From Stenopsyche tienmushanensis (taxonomy: Eukaryota; Arthropoda; Insecta; Trichoptera; Stenopsychidae), in assembly GCA_008973525.1 (NCBI GenBank), contig WACJ01000526.1:1674001-1738000 (forward strand): a stretch of 64,000 nt of DNA, in the 5' to 3' direction. Below, piece after piece: positions 12,501 through 24,099 of the stretch. The notes beneath the pieces are model-generated. The model was not told the DNA's origin and made no database searches. It worked only from the letters and a program-made list of their open reading frames with translations. A program made the translations under genes and the position numbers. How positions within the stretch are numbered: the first letter of the stretch is position 1; each line of letters begins with the position of its first letter.

Positions 12501-14400
12501 GAAACTCAAACATATTCGCGTATATAGTTTAAAAAAATCAAATTCATTAATAACAAAAATTTATATCCAACATTATAAAATATAATTTCATTATTGAATA
12601 CATCTTCCCATCGATTCGGCACTCTTTCGATCCTTTTTTGTAAACATTTTCCGGTTTTGGTTCATTGGCTTTAATAAAAAGGTCTAACGCGACAATCGCA
12701 AATCGCGTGTTAGGTAAAAGACAACGATATAACCCGATGGAAATGTGTTAACAACACATAAAATATCCATTTGAAATGAAAATCTACATGCTTGGAACAG
12801 ATTTTATCGCTGGAAATTTTATAACGGAACTTTGATCTAATAAAACGACTGCCTATTTTTTGCTATCAATTTGGGTTTTCTCTGTCGGTTTTTTAACGCA
12901 ACGGAACCAAAATCCCACAAAACACTTTTTCGTTTGTAACCAATGCATTTTAATTAAGGAAAGTCCATTCAAATAAACGTTGATAGCTATTTTCGTCCAT
13001 CGAAAGTTTGCAGGATGACTGATGGAAATTACACTTCTTGAAATTATGACTAGGCATTTTTTTAATATATAACCCTTTTATCTTTCATTTGAGCGTCACT
13101 GGGTTAACCACATCTCATAATGTGATTGTAACTTTTATTTATTTATTTTTCAACGAAAACCTCTATGTCTAAAGTCCGCTTTGCAGCTACGATGCTTGTT
13201 GCACGTACGCCGCAGATTACTAACGACAGTCATTTTAACCCAAAAATTTTAGTCATTGTAAGCGTTAACTTCCAGGTTTGCATGATCAAATAAAATGTGA
13301 GTCAATATTTCAATGTATGTGTGCAACAATAGCTATGCAAAATGGACAATTTGATGATCCATTTTCCGTGTACTAATTTTTTGAATTGTTTGATCTAACG
13401 TTATTAAATGAAAAATGAAGGTTTTATTATCATTGGGTATATAATGTATTCAATCAGGGAATTACCCAGGTGGTTGTATATCATATCACCCAAATATATC
13501 ATTTTTAGGATAGATTATTTTTAAGGTGCCAAATCCGCTATCGGACATATAAAAACGACCCTCCTCTGACTCTAACTGTATGTGATCTCCATATTAGACG
13601 AAGACTTTTCAATGAAAGATGTTGAGGAAAAATGAAGAAGATTTTTATAAGATGGTTTTTCTTTTTTTGATGATTTTAAAATTATATTTTAACTAGACGA
13701 TCCTGCATTTTTATTTTTTTAATAATCGCTTTGAAAACAATTTACCTTTTGAAAGGTTGGACTTGGAAAGATACGAAGAGAGAGTGTCTTGCGTACATTA
13801 TACGGATGTATATCCCAAATGAATCGATTTGAAGTGTATTAGTGTGTAAACGTACGAATATAGTGTGCTATTAACAGTGTTTATTCAATGATATACAAGC
13901 TTCATACACGCTGCGCGGTCCTAGCAGATAAGTGAATTTGTACGAACGATAAGTGGCGGACACACAAATATAGCATCCTGATTTCCTGGATATAAACAAG
14001 TAAATAAAGAGCTAATTGAACTAGTCCACTTGTACTATTTGAACTCAAAACTTTACAACAAGAATCTAGTATCAAATTTACTATACTAACAGTTGTTCAA
14101 ATACGTAAATCAAAATTTTCTCCATCATCTTTGTAAAATAAATCAACTCAAGGATCCATCTATTTAATGATATCCTATTATAAAATTATTCAAGTTATGG
14201 CGCTATACACGAATTTTCGTATATCTGGAAAGAAACAAAGCTGTTGAATGATGTAAAATAAGTAAAATACGAAATCCCGTTTTTAATTTTATTTTTTGTT
14301 ACATGGAATATCAACAGCTGATAAAATACAATATAAGATACAATAAAAAACTTAAGCCTAATTAAAGATATTCACCTATAGACAATGGAGTAAAGGTAAG
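9600..14400. other. AT-rich stretch with weak transposon traces
   Basis: A Tigger-like terminal motif (atctcgattatccgg) lies near 10030-10047, with a short frame at 10243-10330 (KGTWMNREILKNWFKKKL) recalling the Tigger DDE domain. From 10388 to 10510 it matches one end of the repeat family also at 45.2 and 51.65 kb. The rest shows no gene. Confidence 0.3.
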
Positions 14401-14440
14401 AACTACACAAATAATTACAGTAATACCGAAAGATTACACG

Positions 14441-14770
14441 CTAGGACCCCATGCTAAAAAAATATTTAGTGTTTTGCTGCATAAATAGGTGTGTTGAAAA
14501 ATCATTGCTGAGCTTATTATAATTCCAACTAGTTCGCATAAAGTATTTATTTATTCTATAGTTGGTAGCTGAATGAGGCACATATAACAACGAGCTGTGA
14601 CGAAGAGCAATAGGAGAAATCTTAATATGAATTTTAGATAGAAGATCTGGACAATCAACCTCGTTTTGTGCTATTCTTAGCAAGAAGGCAACGTCAGCGA
14701 TTATACGTCGTTTATCCAGTGTCAACAGGTGATGCCTTCTACAATGCTGTAAGATCTTGAATCATACCTG
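14441..14770 (-). pseudogene. Non-LTR retrotransposon (LINE) C-terminal remnant
   Basis: The minus frame reads TLDKRRIIADVAFLLRIAQN, VDCPDLLSKIHIKISPIALR, then SLLYVPHSATNYRINKYFMR. This is the conserved post-reverse-transcriptase block of Jockey/CR1-like LINEs (RR…D..FL.KI..G.IDCP.LL..I…LR…LF..P..RTNY). No reverse transcriptase core remains nearby. Confidence 0.6.
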
Positions 14771-17100
14771 TCGTGTAAAATTCTTTAACAACAAATGTAT
14801 TTCAATCATCGATATACCGGAACATTTTTCTTATAAATTCCTTTCAATGGCTAATCATACGACTTTTTTCTGGTTATCATAGGTGCCATAGTTCCCAGAA
14901 ATTCAATATAACACAATGATATTCTTTTTGTTTACGTTATAGTGAATTACATTGCTAATTCGGTATCAACTTGGGTGGGATTGCTTACCACTTGGCGTTT
15001 CCTTGATTCTTTTTAATACGCATATTTTAAGATGGATTGATTGGTCATAGCACTGCAAACTAATAAGGAAATGTATGTCTCGCATTGAACAATATTGATT
15101 TGATCAATCTTTATTTAAATGGATATCAAAAAATTCACAAGCTTTTATTGCTGAAAGCAATTTTCGGTCAGAATTGCGATCAAAAAAGATGATCTGATTA
15201 GGTTCTTGCATTTTCATAGCCACAAATTATCGATAAACATATTTGTGGATTGAAATTTGCCGCAATTGGCTTAAACAAATATCGATAACGCTTAGTGAAT
15301 TGTGTATATATCAGGCATGCTCAGTTCTTCTTTTCGTGCTCAATTGCAAACGAGTTTCGCATCGTTCAATTTTAGTAAGGACTCTTTGATGTATTCGTTC
15401 CTCTTAGATAAACCAACATCCTCAAGCGAAAATAATTGAATTGAATTAACGATTGATCTAATAACGAAACCTTGTGTTGGATAATATGAGTTTAGCGCGT
15501 TAATTGAATGCTTAATAGCATTCATTGAAGTAAAAACATGCTTCGACTGCGTAGGTTGAACCGAGCATAATCAGCAGGTACTGTGCTAAGACTTTTACGA
15601 TAAGATAATTTGATGAAGCTGCAAAATCGACATATTGCGACCGATAATTCGCGACGTGTTCAACGTGGATTCGATTCACAGATCGAGGTCTCTTCTTGAA
15701 TTTTATAAATTTCATTCTTACTTTTTTTTCTTCAGCCTTATCAAAATAATTACATTCGGCTCGACTGGCTAGTTTGATTAAAATTGGCTCGGCATTCTTT
15801 CCTCGGGTACTATTTTTTCGGTTGTGTCTATAAAACGTGTGCACATAATTTACTAAGATCTTCTAGTCATTAGATAAATTGAATTAAGAAGTTGATAATG
15901 ATGATAAAATATCATCAATCAATTCATCCTAGGCGAACTCAAGTCAAGGACTTCTTTATTGTTTGACTTTTAAATGCAATTAATTGTCTTCAAACCTATG
16001 CAATTTTCATTTTCGTTAAATTTGATAGATGCAATTTCTCGGGACACTTTTCCAGCAAATAGATGAGGATGCTACGTACAAATTGTTCGTCAGGGATACT
16101 GAATTACCGACCACCCGCGATTCCTATGGAAATCCTTACGACGGTTTCCTCCATTTCCTTTAAATGAAGTCACATAGATCTGGATGTGGTCACACTAATC
16201 ATGACATTTTATTCAATTTTTGCCCTCGATATCTCTCATTTCCGATAAATGTCGTGCCTGCGGATATAGCGCCACGCATTACTCATGCGGTTTATTCTGT
16301 GTGGTCTTGCGGACTTAATGACAATGTGGTCACAGAACATTTAATTTGGCGCCAATTCGGCGAAATGACACTGAAAAAAAAATGCATATTTTAATAACCG
16401 GACATTATTTCCGGTCGGTAAGTAAACTACCTGCTGGGTTCCAATTATAAAATAGTATATTTTTCCGTTGGTTTAATTTTCATTTGCATCTTTTTAACTT
16501 GAAATGATGGTGAAAATGATATGGTTAATCGCATAAACTAAGAGTACGCAACTACAGATTTGCACATGAAATTACCGAAATGTAATAGAAATATAAAAAC
16601 ATTAACCCTTCTGTCATTGAAAGTGGTCCTGCCAGACGCTGATTTATTTTTATAGAATTTGTATGGAAAATCTCGTTTTTATTTATGCTCTCTAAGGATT
16701 TTTTTAATCTTTCACTCCATAAGATATTTTATCATATGTCTCATGTTAATCTGTATTTTTATCTTTATAGTAAGAAATCATTTCGCATCATATGTTAGTA
16801 TATTTAGTGCTGCAGAAAATGTTTTTAAACCAAATATCTGTAAAATCCAGATGGTAAGTCTATGATTCAGAAAATGGATATCCTTGTAAAGTTACCCTAT
16901 ATACTGGAAAAGAAGAAGGATGAAAAAGAGCAGTCAACTTATGTGAAAAAGAAACTCAAAAAAATGTATTAGCTAATTCGTACATTCATAAGTAATTTTC
17001 GTAAATCCCAAATACACTTCATGTTGTCATCGATAGTTATTCAATGTACCAATCGATGCTTTTTGATTTATATGAGCCATAATTGAAAATTAAAACAAGA
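14771..17100. other. Gene-free stretch with unassigned open frames
   Basis: Adjoining minus frames at 15844-15512 and 15525-15340 (110 and 61 codons) overlap but were not recognised. A piggyBac-type terminal motif ttaacccttctgtc is near 16603. Nothing else is supported. Confidence 0.3.
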
Positions 17101-17129
17101 ACAAACATTTAAAACATCAAATAGCAATA

Positions 17130-17715
17130 CACTTGGGTCTGTTTTTATGCGATTTTCAAGTTATATGGTTTTCAAATGTAATGAAACCTATCCCTCATTT
17201 TTCTATAGAGTACAAAGCTTTTTTTGTGCAAATGCACTTTAAAAAAAATCTAAATTAACACCAGTGCAAGTTTAAGTCATCCATATTTGGAACATCCAAA
17301 TGTAAAAATATTTGTTTCTTCCACCCAACACGATATGCTTAATTCAGCCACTAAATCAGGTCATCATTTAACATATACTGTATATATACGTATTTGAAGT
17401 TTGGAAAAAGTTTTCAATTTTGGAATTTGTGGTATCTCAGATAACACACTTTAAATTCCTGTTGGAAAGCAGTTTGACCCGAATGTGTTACAAATGGCGA
17501 AATATTAAAAACTTCGACATTGTCAGTTGAAATCATTACTTTAGCAAATCAACTTAGTGAAGAAGGCTTTGATATTTTTTCCCAAAATAATTTCGATAAA
17601 TTGCTTGAAGATACTCCTAAAAAATACTCCACTAAATTCCATCAATTCTTTATGTTTTTAATTCGTCCACAATCAGTAATAGAATTTGAATGTGATGTAC
17701 CTTTGCAAGTTTAAT
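17130..17715 (+). pseudogene. Tigger/pogo-like transposase remnant
   Basis: A frame from 17520 reads VEIITLANQLSEEGFDIFSQ then NNFDKLLEDT, the pattern near the C terminus of Tigger/Jerky transposases (…EIV.LA..L….V…D..ELL..H). A TIR-like GGTCTGTTTTTATGCGATTT lies upstream at about 17138. It is decayed, without clear ends. Confidence 0.4.
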
Positions 17716-17839
17716 ATCTATGAATCCTCATATTCATACCCCATCCAGCGGCTCTCAAACTTATACAGTCCGCTAAACAACATTTTTCTTTGCGAACCCT
17801 TTCCCAAAACTAGGCATTTTATGTCTTTAATTTCTGACC

Positions 17840-17935
17840 TTCTGCCTTCGATATGCACGGTTTCCTATTACGATTTCACTTTTACGCGACATTTATCCAA
17901 AGAAGTCCTTGTTTTTCAATTGAACTATTTGGAAA
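17840..17935 (+). repeat. Dispersed repeat, copy 1 (partner at 55.8 kb)
   Basis: Shares CTTCGATATGCACGGTTTCC, TATTACGATTTCACT, and CCTTGTTTTTCAATTGAA with 55805-55900 in the same order and spacing. The family is unknown. Confidence 0.55.
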
Positions 17936-18049
17936 AGAATTGAACAAGGACATGTTGCTAGTAAATTTAGATCTTTGATAGATCGGGGACCAATATATAT
18001 ATATATTGTATTATTTCTGATTCAAACAAATTAAAACTACTCGTATTTA

Positions 18050-21000
18050 TACATATACAGTAGATCCGCACTAATCCATCCAAAAATTTTGCAAGGCAGT
18101 GTTGGATTGTCCAATTTGTCGAATTATAAAGTACTACCTCGACCCATTTTTCTTACTGACGCCCAATAAAATAATAGTTCTTAAGTGTTACATCAAATCA
18201 AGCCAATATTATGTTTAAAATTACATTGTATTGTATCATTATTTTACATAATTTTAGAATCTTGTGGTTTTTCTTATAATTCCACATCCTGGCTTAAAAA
18301 CTCATCATTGTTGCTCGAAAATGTATATTTTATATTAAAAAAAAAGTCACAAGGAAATCCGCGATACGTATTATCATAGTATTCTATATGATATAACCGA
18401 AGGAATTGATTTTCGTTCTAAAATAACATTCATTTAAGGTCATATTATGAAAAATATAGATAAATTGTACTTAAATGTATAACAACATAAATGTTATCAA
18501 CCACAATCATTTGCTTTCAAAAAAGCATAAATATCCTCATAAAAAATCCCCATTCCGATTTCATCATATTTTATCTACATTGGCATATTAATACAATACC
18601 CTAATGCACCGCAAATATGTAGAAATAATATTTCTCTTTATAGTATTAATTGCATTATTTTTAATTAAAATAATACCCTTTTATAGCCACAGGTATGCAA
18701 ATGAATATATTCATAATAAATATTTACACGACCAAAATATTGTGTATTTAGTAAAATGTCAACAAATAATTTTGTAGAAATAAATTTACCATTAATTAAA
18801 AAAATTGTCTTCAATTTTATGATAATATGTGAAACAATGGTATTAAAATATTAGGCCTTTTTTGTGAGAGTAAATTATACAGATGCTGTAATTTGTTGTG
18901 ATAGAATATGATATTTAAAAAAATATATATGGAGAGCTTTATTAAATATTTATAAATTAAATGATTAAATTAGATTTTTAGAATTTTTACGTTTCTAAAA
19001 ACGCTGTCATCTAATGATATAAAAGATTAAAAATATATTAAAAAATAAAAAAAAAATGTAATAAAAAACATTACCGGCAAAATTAATTTAATTTAAAAAC
19101 GAGGCCATCTTTAGGAAATCTTAAAAAAATATTTAATTGTTTTTTCGAATGGTTTGAAATTTATTCACAGATGTTTACACGAACAAATACCATTCATATT
19201 TATATATTTTTTAATACCCGCGTATAGATGTCTCTTACTATATATTATATATATATTCGCGTAAATTTTAAAAACTCCATATATGTACACTCAAACCTCT
19301 TTTTGTGCGACTTTTTTTGTGCGATTTCGAAGTTATGCGGGTTTTTTTTATTTCATAAAAAGACATTTATTTTTCAACTATTTAAAAAAAAATTAAAACT
19401 GTGACAAACTGTGACTGATTTTTTTTTAAACAGTCGCCATTTTGTGATTTTTTTGAGTTAGGGACTATAGTGACATCTTTACTAATTATGAATTATATTG
19501 TTGGAAAGAGAAGATCTACACAGAACAATGATGACATTGACATAGGGTATACTATCTAACTATAACTAACATAAGTTAGTCTCTGAGGGTTCATTCGGGT
19601 TCGTACAGATGGCCCCGGGTACGCATTTATCCCCGAAAATGCCGCAAAAATTCCTAAAAAGATTTAAGGCTTAAGCTGAAAAACATCAAACGTGAAACAT
19701 AAAAATATTTTAATGTTGACAGTTTGAACAAATTTGAATGCTATCCCAATCTTGGACAGAATTTTTTTTAAAAAAAAATTTTTCAAGGATCCAAATTTCG
19801 GAATTAGAAAATTTTTGTAAAATAATGGATTTTCTTCAGAAAATGGGTCTTTTTTATGACATATTCGGGGATTCAGGTATTGAACTTGGAAACATTTCGT
19901 TGAATAATGTATTTCTTCGACACAATTTTTTTGGAGACGGTTGAAAGAATTGACAAAAAACATTCTAATTAAAATGTATTTAAAAAAAAATAGTTTGCGC
20001 CCTCAAATGTCTTCGCTTGTACCTTATTAAGAATTATGGTAACGATTGAAATCATAAGAATGTTTACTGTAAAAATGATTGAAAGGTGTCCAAATCTTAG
20101 ACTAACAGAAATTTTAAAAAAAATTGGTTTTTTTTGGGGTTGAAAACATTTCAATGGTGATGGTTGAAATCATTTCAACAATGACAGTTGGAATCATTTG
20201 AATGGTGACAATTAGAAAAAATTGTATGTTAACAGTAGAAACAGTTTGAATGGTGACGTTTGGAAAATTTTACACATTCAAAGGCACCATTAAAATTTTT
20301 TCAACCGTTATATTTATAGAAATTATGAAAATATTTTGAAAGTATATATTATTCGAAGGGTACGGAGAACGCGTCCCATGCAACGTACAAAAAATGACTG
20401 CAATTGCAGGCGTGTCCTCGAATGCGTTAATCTTTAAAAGGTAAATGTAGAAATTATTATGACTTAAATTATTGTGTATTTGAAATAAAGCAATATGAAA
20501 TATATTTTCAACATTTTATTGATTTAAAAAGAACACAAATAAACAAGTATACTTTGATTTATTATCTAGCGCGGTGAAAATCAGATTATCAAATAAATGT
20601 ATCATTTGCGATATATAGCCTCTAAATTAATTTGTAAATATGGAAAAATGACTATAAAAGGCAGCATATTCTTGACAAAAAGTTCTATTTACTCTATTCT
20701 GCGATATAAATATCCATCAAAGAAACATCCATATGACATTAATATTTTAACACTTGAACTTGCAAAATTACAGTAAATATTAAGAAATGGATTGAATTAT
20801 CATTACTCGTACATTTTTACACATTTTTTTTTGTTTGTAGTCTTTATTAACAAAAAAATTCTATATACTAATTAACCAAAAAATCACAAAAATTTTATTA
20901 TACTATTAATTTAGTTTTTTGACTTTTGAGTAAATATTATTTAGAAGTACAAATTTACATTTTTAAATGATAGCTTTCAAATCAACCTCTTTAAATTGAG

Positions 21001-22080
21001 TGCTACAAAACACATGAATAAATAATTGTTTAAGTTGAATTATATTATATTTAGTAAATTCTAAAAGTAATTGTTACGTGGACAGGGCCACCATAGTGCA
21101 GACTCCAGTCAGCACAAGTCCCCTTGAAGTTCAGAACGACCTAACCTCGTAGGACGATCATTCTTGGATTGCAAAAGACAATGCACAGGAAGAATATCGG
21201 AGTGATGAAATACAACTTCTTAAACCAGGTCTTTTATTCTCACGACAAAAGATCACAGTTATGCGCTCGAAGGAAGACCGAAAACAACTCTAAAAGTAAA
21301 TCTCCTGACAAGAATGATCCGACCAGTGGTAATTCTACCAGAATGACATGACAAGAATGATCTTCACATTTATTAATCAAGACCTCTTTTATGCCCAGTT
21401 TAATGTTTAGCTTATCTGACACGTATAGCGAACTTTCTTAAGCCTTATTATCCATTTGTTATTAGAAGCCAGCATTTGTTTTGGTAATAAAGCCACTTGT
21501 ATCATTCTTATCGCCCATGGGTCCTTGTTCACATCCTTAAACTCGTTATATCTGCCTCGTAAAGCAAGCTTTCATAAGCTCCGGTCCGATTGTTTTGACT
21601 CTTATGGCTATTAGGAATGTTATTGATAATCTCAATCTGTCCTCATTCCTATGCAAAATGTACCCCTTACCCTTTTCACATACTTTTCTTTTAGATACAA
21701 TATCATTAAGCATAGCAATGAAATCCATGAAATAAAATATTTATGACAAAAACATAATACAGTCCAAGATGTATGTTTTTAATAACTTACAGCTACCTGT
21801 TGACACAGAACTACCCAAAGGCTAACTTATTTTATACTCATTACACATATTTAGATGAATTAAATGTTACAATATTCATAAGATTAACTATATTCAAATA
21901 AATAAAGTGTTCCTTAAATACCATCAAAAAATCAGTTTGTAGATAAGTTTATCTTAAAACAATATATTTTTACTAATAGCCAGTACCAGTTCTAAATCAT
22001 TTCTAGACTAAATCATTTAAGTAAAAGCCTTTATAACGTAACCTTTTTAATAATTACATTACTTTCTTAATTTTTTCAAG
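18050..22080. other. AT-rich gene-free stretch with TIR-like motifs
   Basis: Tigger-like terminal motifs occur near 18058 (cagtagatccgcactaatcc) and 19290 (actcaaacctctttttgtgc). Degenerate tandem repeats lie at 20150-20290. No coding exon was recognised. Confidence 0.3.
20150..20290. repeat. Degenerate tandem repeat, unit about 25-30 nt
   Basis: Repeated units of the form ATTTGAATGGTGACAGTTGAAA, with many substitutions, run through this stretch; similar isolated units occur at 19700-19745. Confidence 0.45.
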
Positions 22081-22085
22081 AGTTA

Positions 22086-22164
22086 TTAACCTTTTAACTG
22101 CCAACGACTCATCAGCGCATACAAATTCGACGCGCCTGTGCGTCGTTGGCAGTTAAAAGGTTAA
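22086..22164. mobile_element. Tiny piggyBac-type palindromic MITE
   Basis: A perfect 23-bp inverted repeat (TTAACCTTTTAACTGCCAAC, then GAC) at 22086-22108 and 22142-22164 flanks 33 nt. The ends are TTAA, the piggyBac target site. TIRs of the TTAACCyTTT…CTGCCA type are known from piggyBac-like elements. It has no coding content. Confidence 0.65.
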
Positions 22165-22599
22165 AAATACAAAAATGTATTTTTAAACAAAGATTATATG
22201 CCAAGAGCACAAAAAGGCAGTGATACTATGATAATAATTATTTGGTTTCTTTGTAAAATTATTATTAATACTTGTATTAATTTTTAATTAGTAATTTCAA
22301 TTTTGTCTGTAACAAGGCATTTTATTATTCATGAGTTTTATAACTAATATTTTCACATGAATATGAATCACATAAACTTACAGGTTTTTAAAATATCATT
22401 TTTTTTTATTAATCACTTGTCAGTTTTGTCTGAGCGTAATACGGGTAAAACTCTGGAAGTACTAAAATATCTAAGCGATCTTATCACAAACCAAAACATT
22501 GCCCAGACAAATCAAAGATAATGAAACACAATATAAACAAACGCTGTCGTTCCACACTTGTTGCCTATTGAGAGTGAAGAAATCGACAAGCTTTAGAGA

Positions 22600-23125
22600 T
22601 ACGTCACGGAATTTCAAATAAAGCTTTATAAATTACGTTTAACTGTAATAAGGCATTTTCACTTGTTAAGATATATCAAAATAATACTCCAAAATGGCAA
22701 AAAATACAATGAAGAGTTTTATTTTGACGCCTTAAATAGCACCATTAGCTCAGGAACTTATTATTAGCGTGAAAAGATAAGAGAATGGTCACCATACTAA
22801 GCACTTACGATACCTCGGACACCACAACTATAGAAAGAAGGGTGAAACAAGGTGGCACCATCAACATTAGCAAACTGAATGTTATTATAAATTACAATAT
22901 AAATATGGGCGGCGTCGATAAAGCTGACCAAAAAGCAAGTTCATATTGTTTTATGATCAATCGAAAACAACAATGCGTCAGTAATTCAGAGCGCTCTTTG
23001 GAGCTGTTTCAAGGCAACAAAAAGGATTTTTTCAACTGGTATGTGACAGTGAATGAAACACGGATCAGAATCAAATTGGTAGTTATCGATTGCCTTGAAA
23101 AAGGAAGAACCATCAATAGTAAATA
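22600..23125 (+). pseudogene. piggyBac-like transposase remnant
   Basis: From 22785 the frame reads MVTILSTYDTSDTTTIERR, then IINYNINMGGVDKADQKASS and YCFMINRKQQC. The NMGGVDKADQ motif contains a conserved catalytic Asp region of the piggyBac DDE domain. The upstream 22603-22720 matches the remnant at 3.7-3.85 kb. The N-terminal half of the transposase is missing. Confidence 0.7.
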
Positions 23126-23149
23126 ATATATGGCATTACTGGTGCATTT

Positions 23150-23400
23150 GATGGAAGAAATTTGGAAAAAACAACCCCAAGTGAAGAAAAATAGTGCTTG
23201 TTCACTAAGACAATGCACAGTATCGCAATAATGGTAAAACTGCATGAATTACACTTTGAACTGTTTCCCCATCTACCATATTCTCCAGATCTGGCTCTCA
23301 GCGATTACTACCTGTTTACAAACCTAAAAATAATGCTCCAGGGAAAGAGATTTCACTCCAATGAATGAATAATGAAATAACTCTTGAAGGAGACTATGTT
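23150..23400 (+). pseudogene. Mariner transposase C-terminal remnant
   Basis: The plus strand reads DNAQYRNNG in one frame, then [20 protein letters not shown] and SDYYLFTNLKIMLQGKRFHS in another. These are the second and third catalytic-Asp blocks of mariner (HQDNA…, [11 protein letters not shown]). It abuts the piggyBac remnant, and frameshifts break it. Confidence 0.75.
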
Positions 23401-23760
23401 GATGAATAAAGTTGAATTTAGCCTGAAAATTGTTGTTTCATTAGTCATCCTACAAACTTATTAAATAATGTGAATTTATCTACGATTTAGACATTGATAT
23501 AGAATAACCATGGTATTAAATAACCATGAATGTATATATATATATATATACAATATACAGCTATCATTTCAAAAATTGCGCGCTTAGACATTTAATAAAA
23601 TTACAATTAACCAATTACAATGAGTGTAAATCAATTAGATGCTCTAATTAGCATTGTGCTTAATTTCACAAAACGAGAATCCAATCATTTTAGAAAAATA
23701 ATCTCAAATTTACGATTGAGCAAATAAAATTGATTCATTTATAGATAGGCGAGATTATTA

Positions 23761-23766
23761 TTTAAT
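23761..23766 (-). terminator. Candidate NFXL1 polyadenylation signal ATTAAA
   Basis: The plus-strand hexamer tttaat reads ATTAAA on the minus strand, about 31 nt past the NFXL1 stop. It is the nearest variant signal; no canonical AATAAA was seen closer. Confidence 0.35.
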
Positions 23767-23796
23767 CATAATATTCAATTGAAGAATGTGTCGAAA

Positions 23797-24099
23797 TTAC
23801 GACAATTGTACCAAATAGATGGAAAAAACGGATACTGTTAATATAAGAAGTGATATGGCAGCAAATTTATGATTCGTCCAAATATTTCCTTGCTTTTTAT
23901 TATCGGAGTCATCACTTCCTCTGGATTTCTTGTATTTTTTTCTGCCAAATTTCTTTTCAAATTCTTCCATTTCCTTTTGGTTTTTTTCATCTTCCTCTTG
24001 TTTTTTCTTTCTCTGCTCTTCCTCTTTGATAGATAAAACTTGTTTTAATTTCTCTTGACAAATTTCGTCACATAAAACATTGGAAGTGTCTAACTTGGC
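23797..24099 (-). CDS. NFXL1: NFXL1 terminal exon 12 (aa 765-864)
   Basis: Acceptor TATTTCTAG|GCCAAG; stop TAA at 23799-23797. Encodes a Lys/Glu-rich helix ([19 protein letters not shown]) and a C-terminal hydrophobic segment ([19 protein letters not shown]), the tail layout known from NFXL1. Confidence 0.92.
   Translation of the reverse strand, partial: AKLDTSNVLCDEICQEKLKQVLSIKEEEQRKKKQEEDEKNQKEMEEFEKKFGRKKYKKSRGSDDSDNKKQGNIWTNHKFAAISLLILTVSVFSIYLVQLS

Noticed and set aside
13063..13110. Short inverted AACCCTTTTATC ... CACTGGGTT as a piggyBac MITE
   Set aside because: Arms are too short and imperfect to separate from chance.
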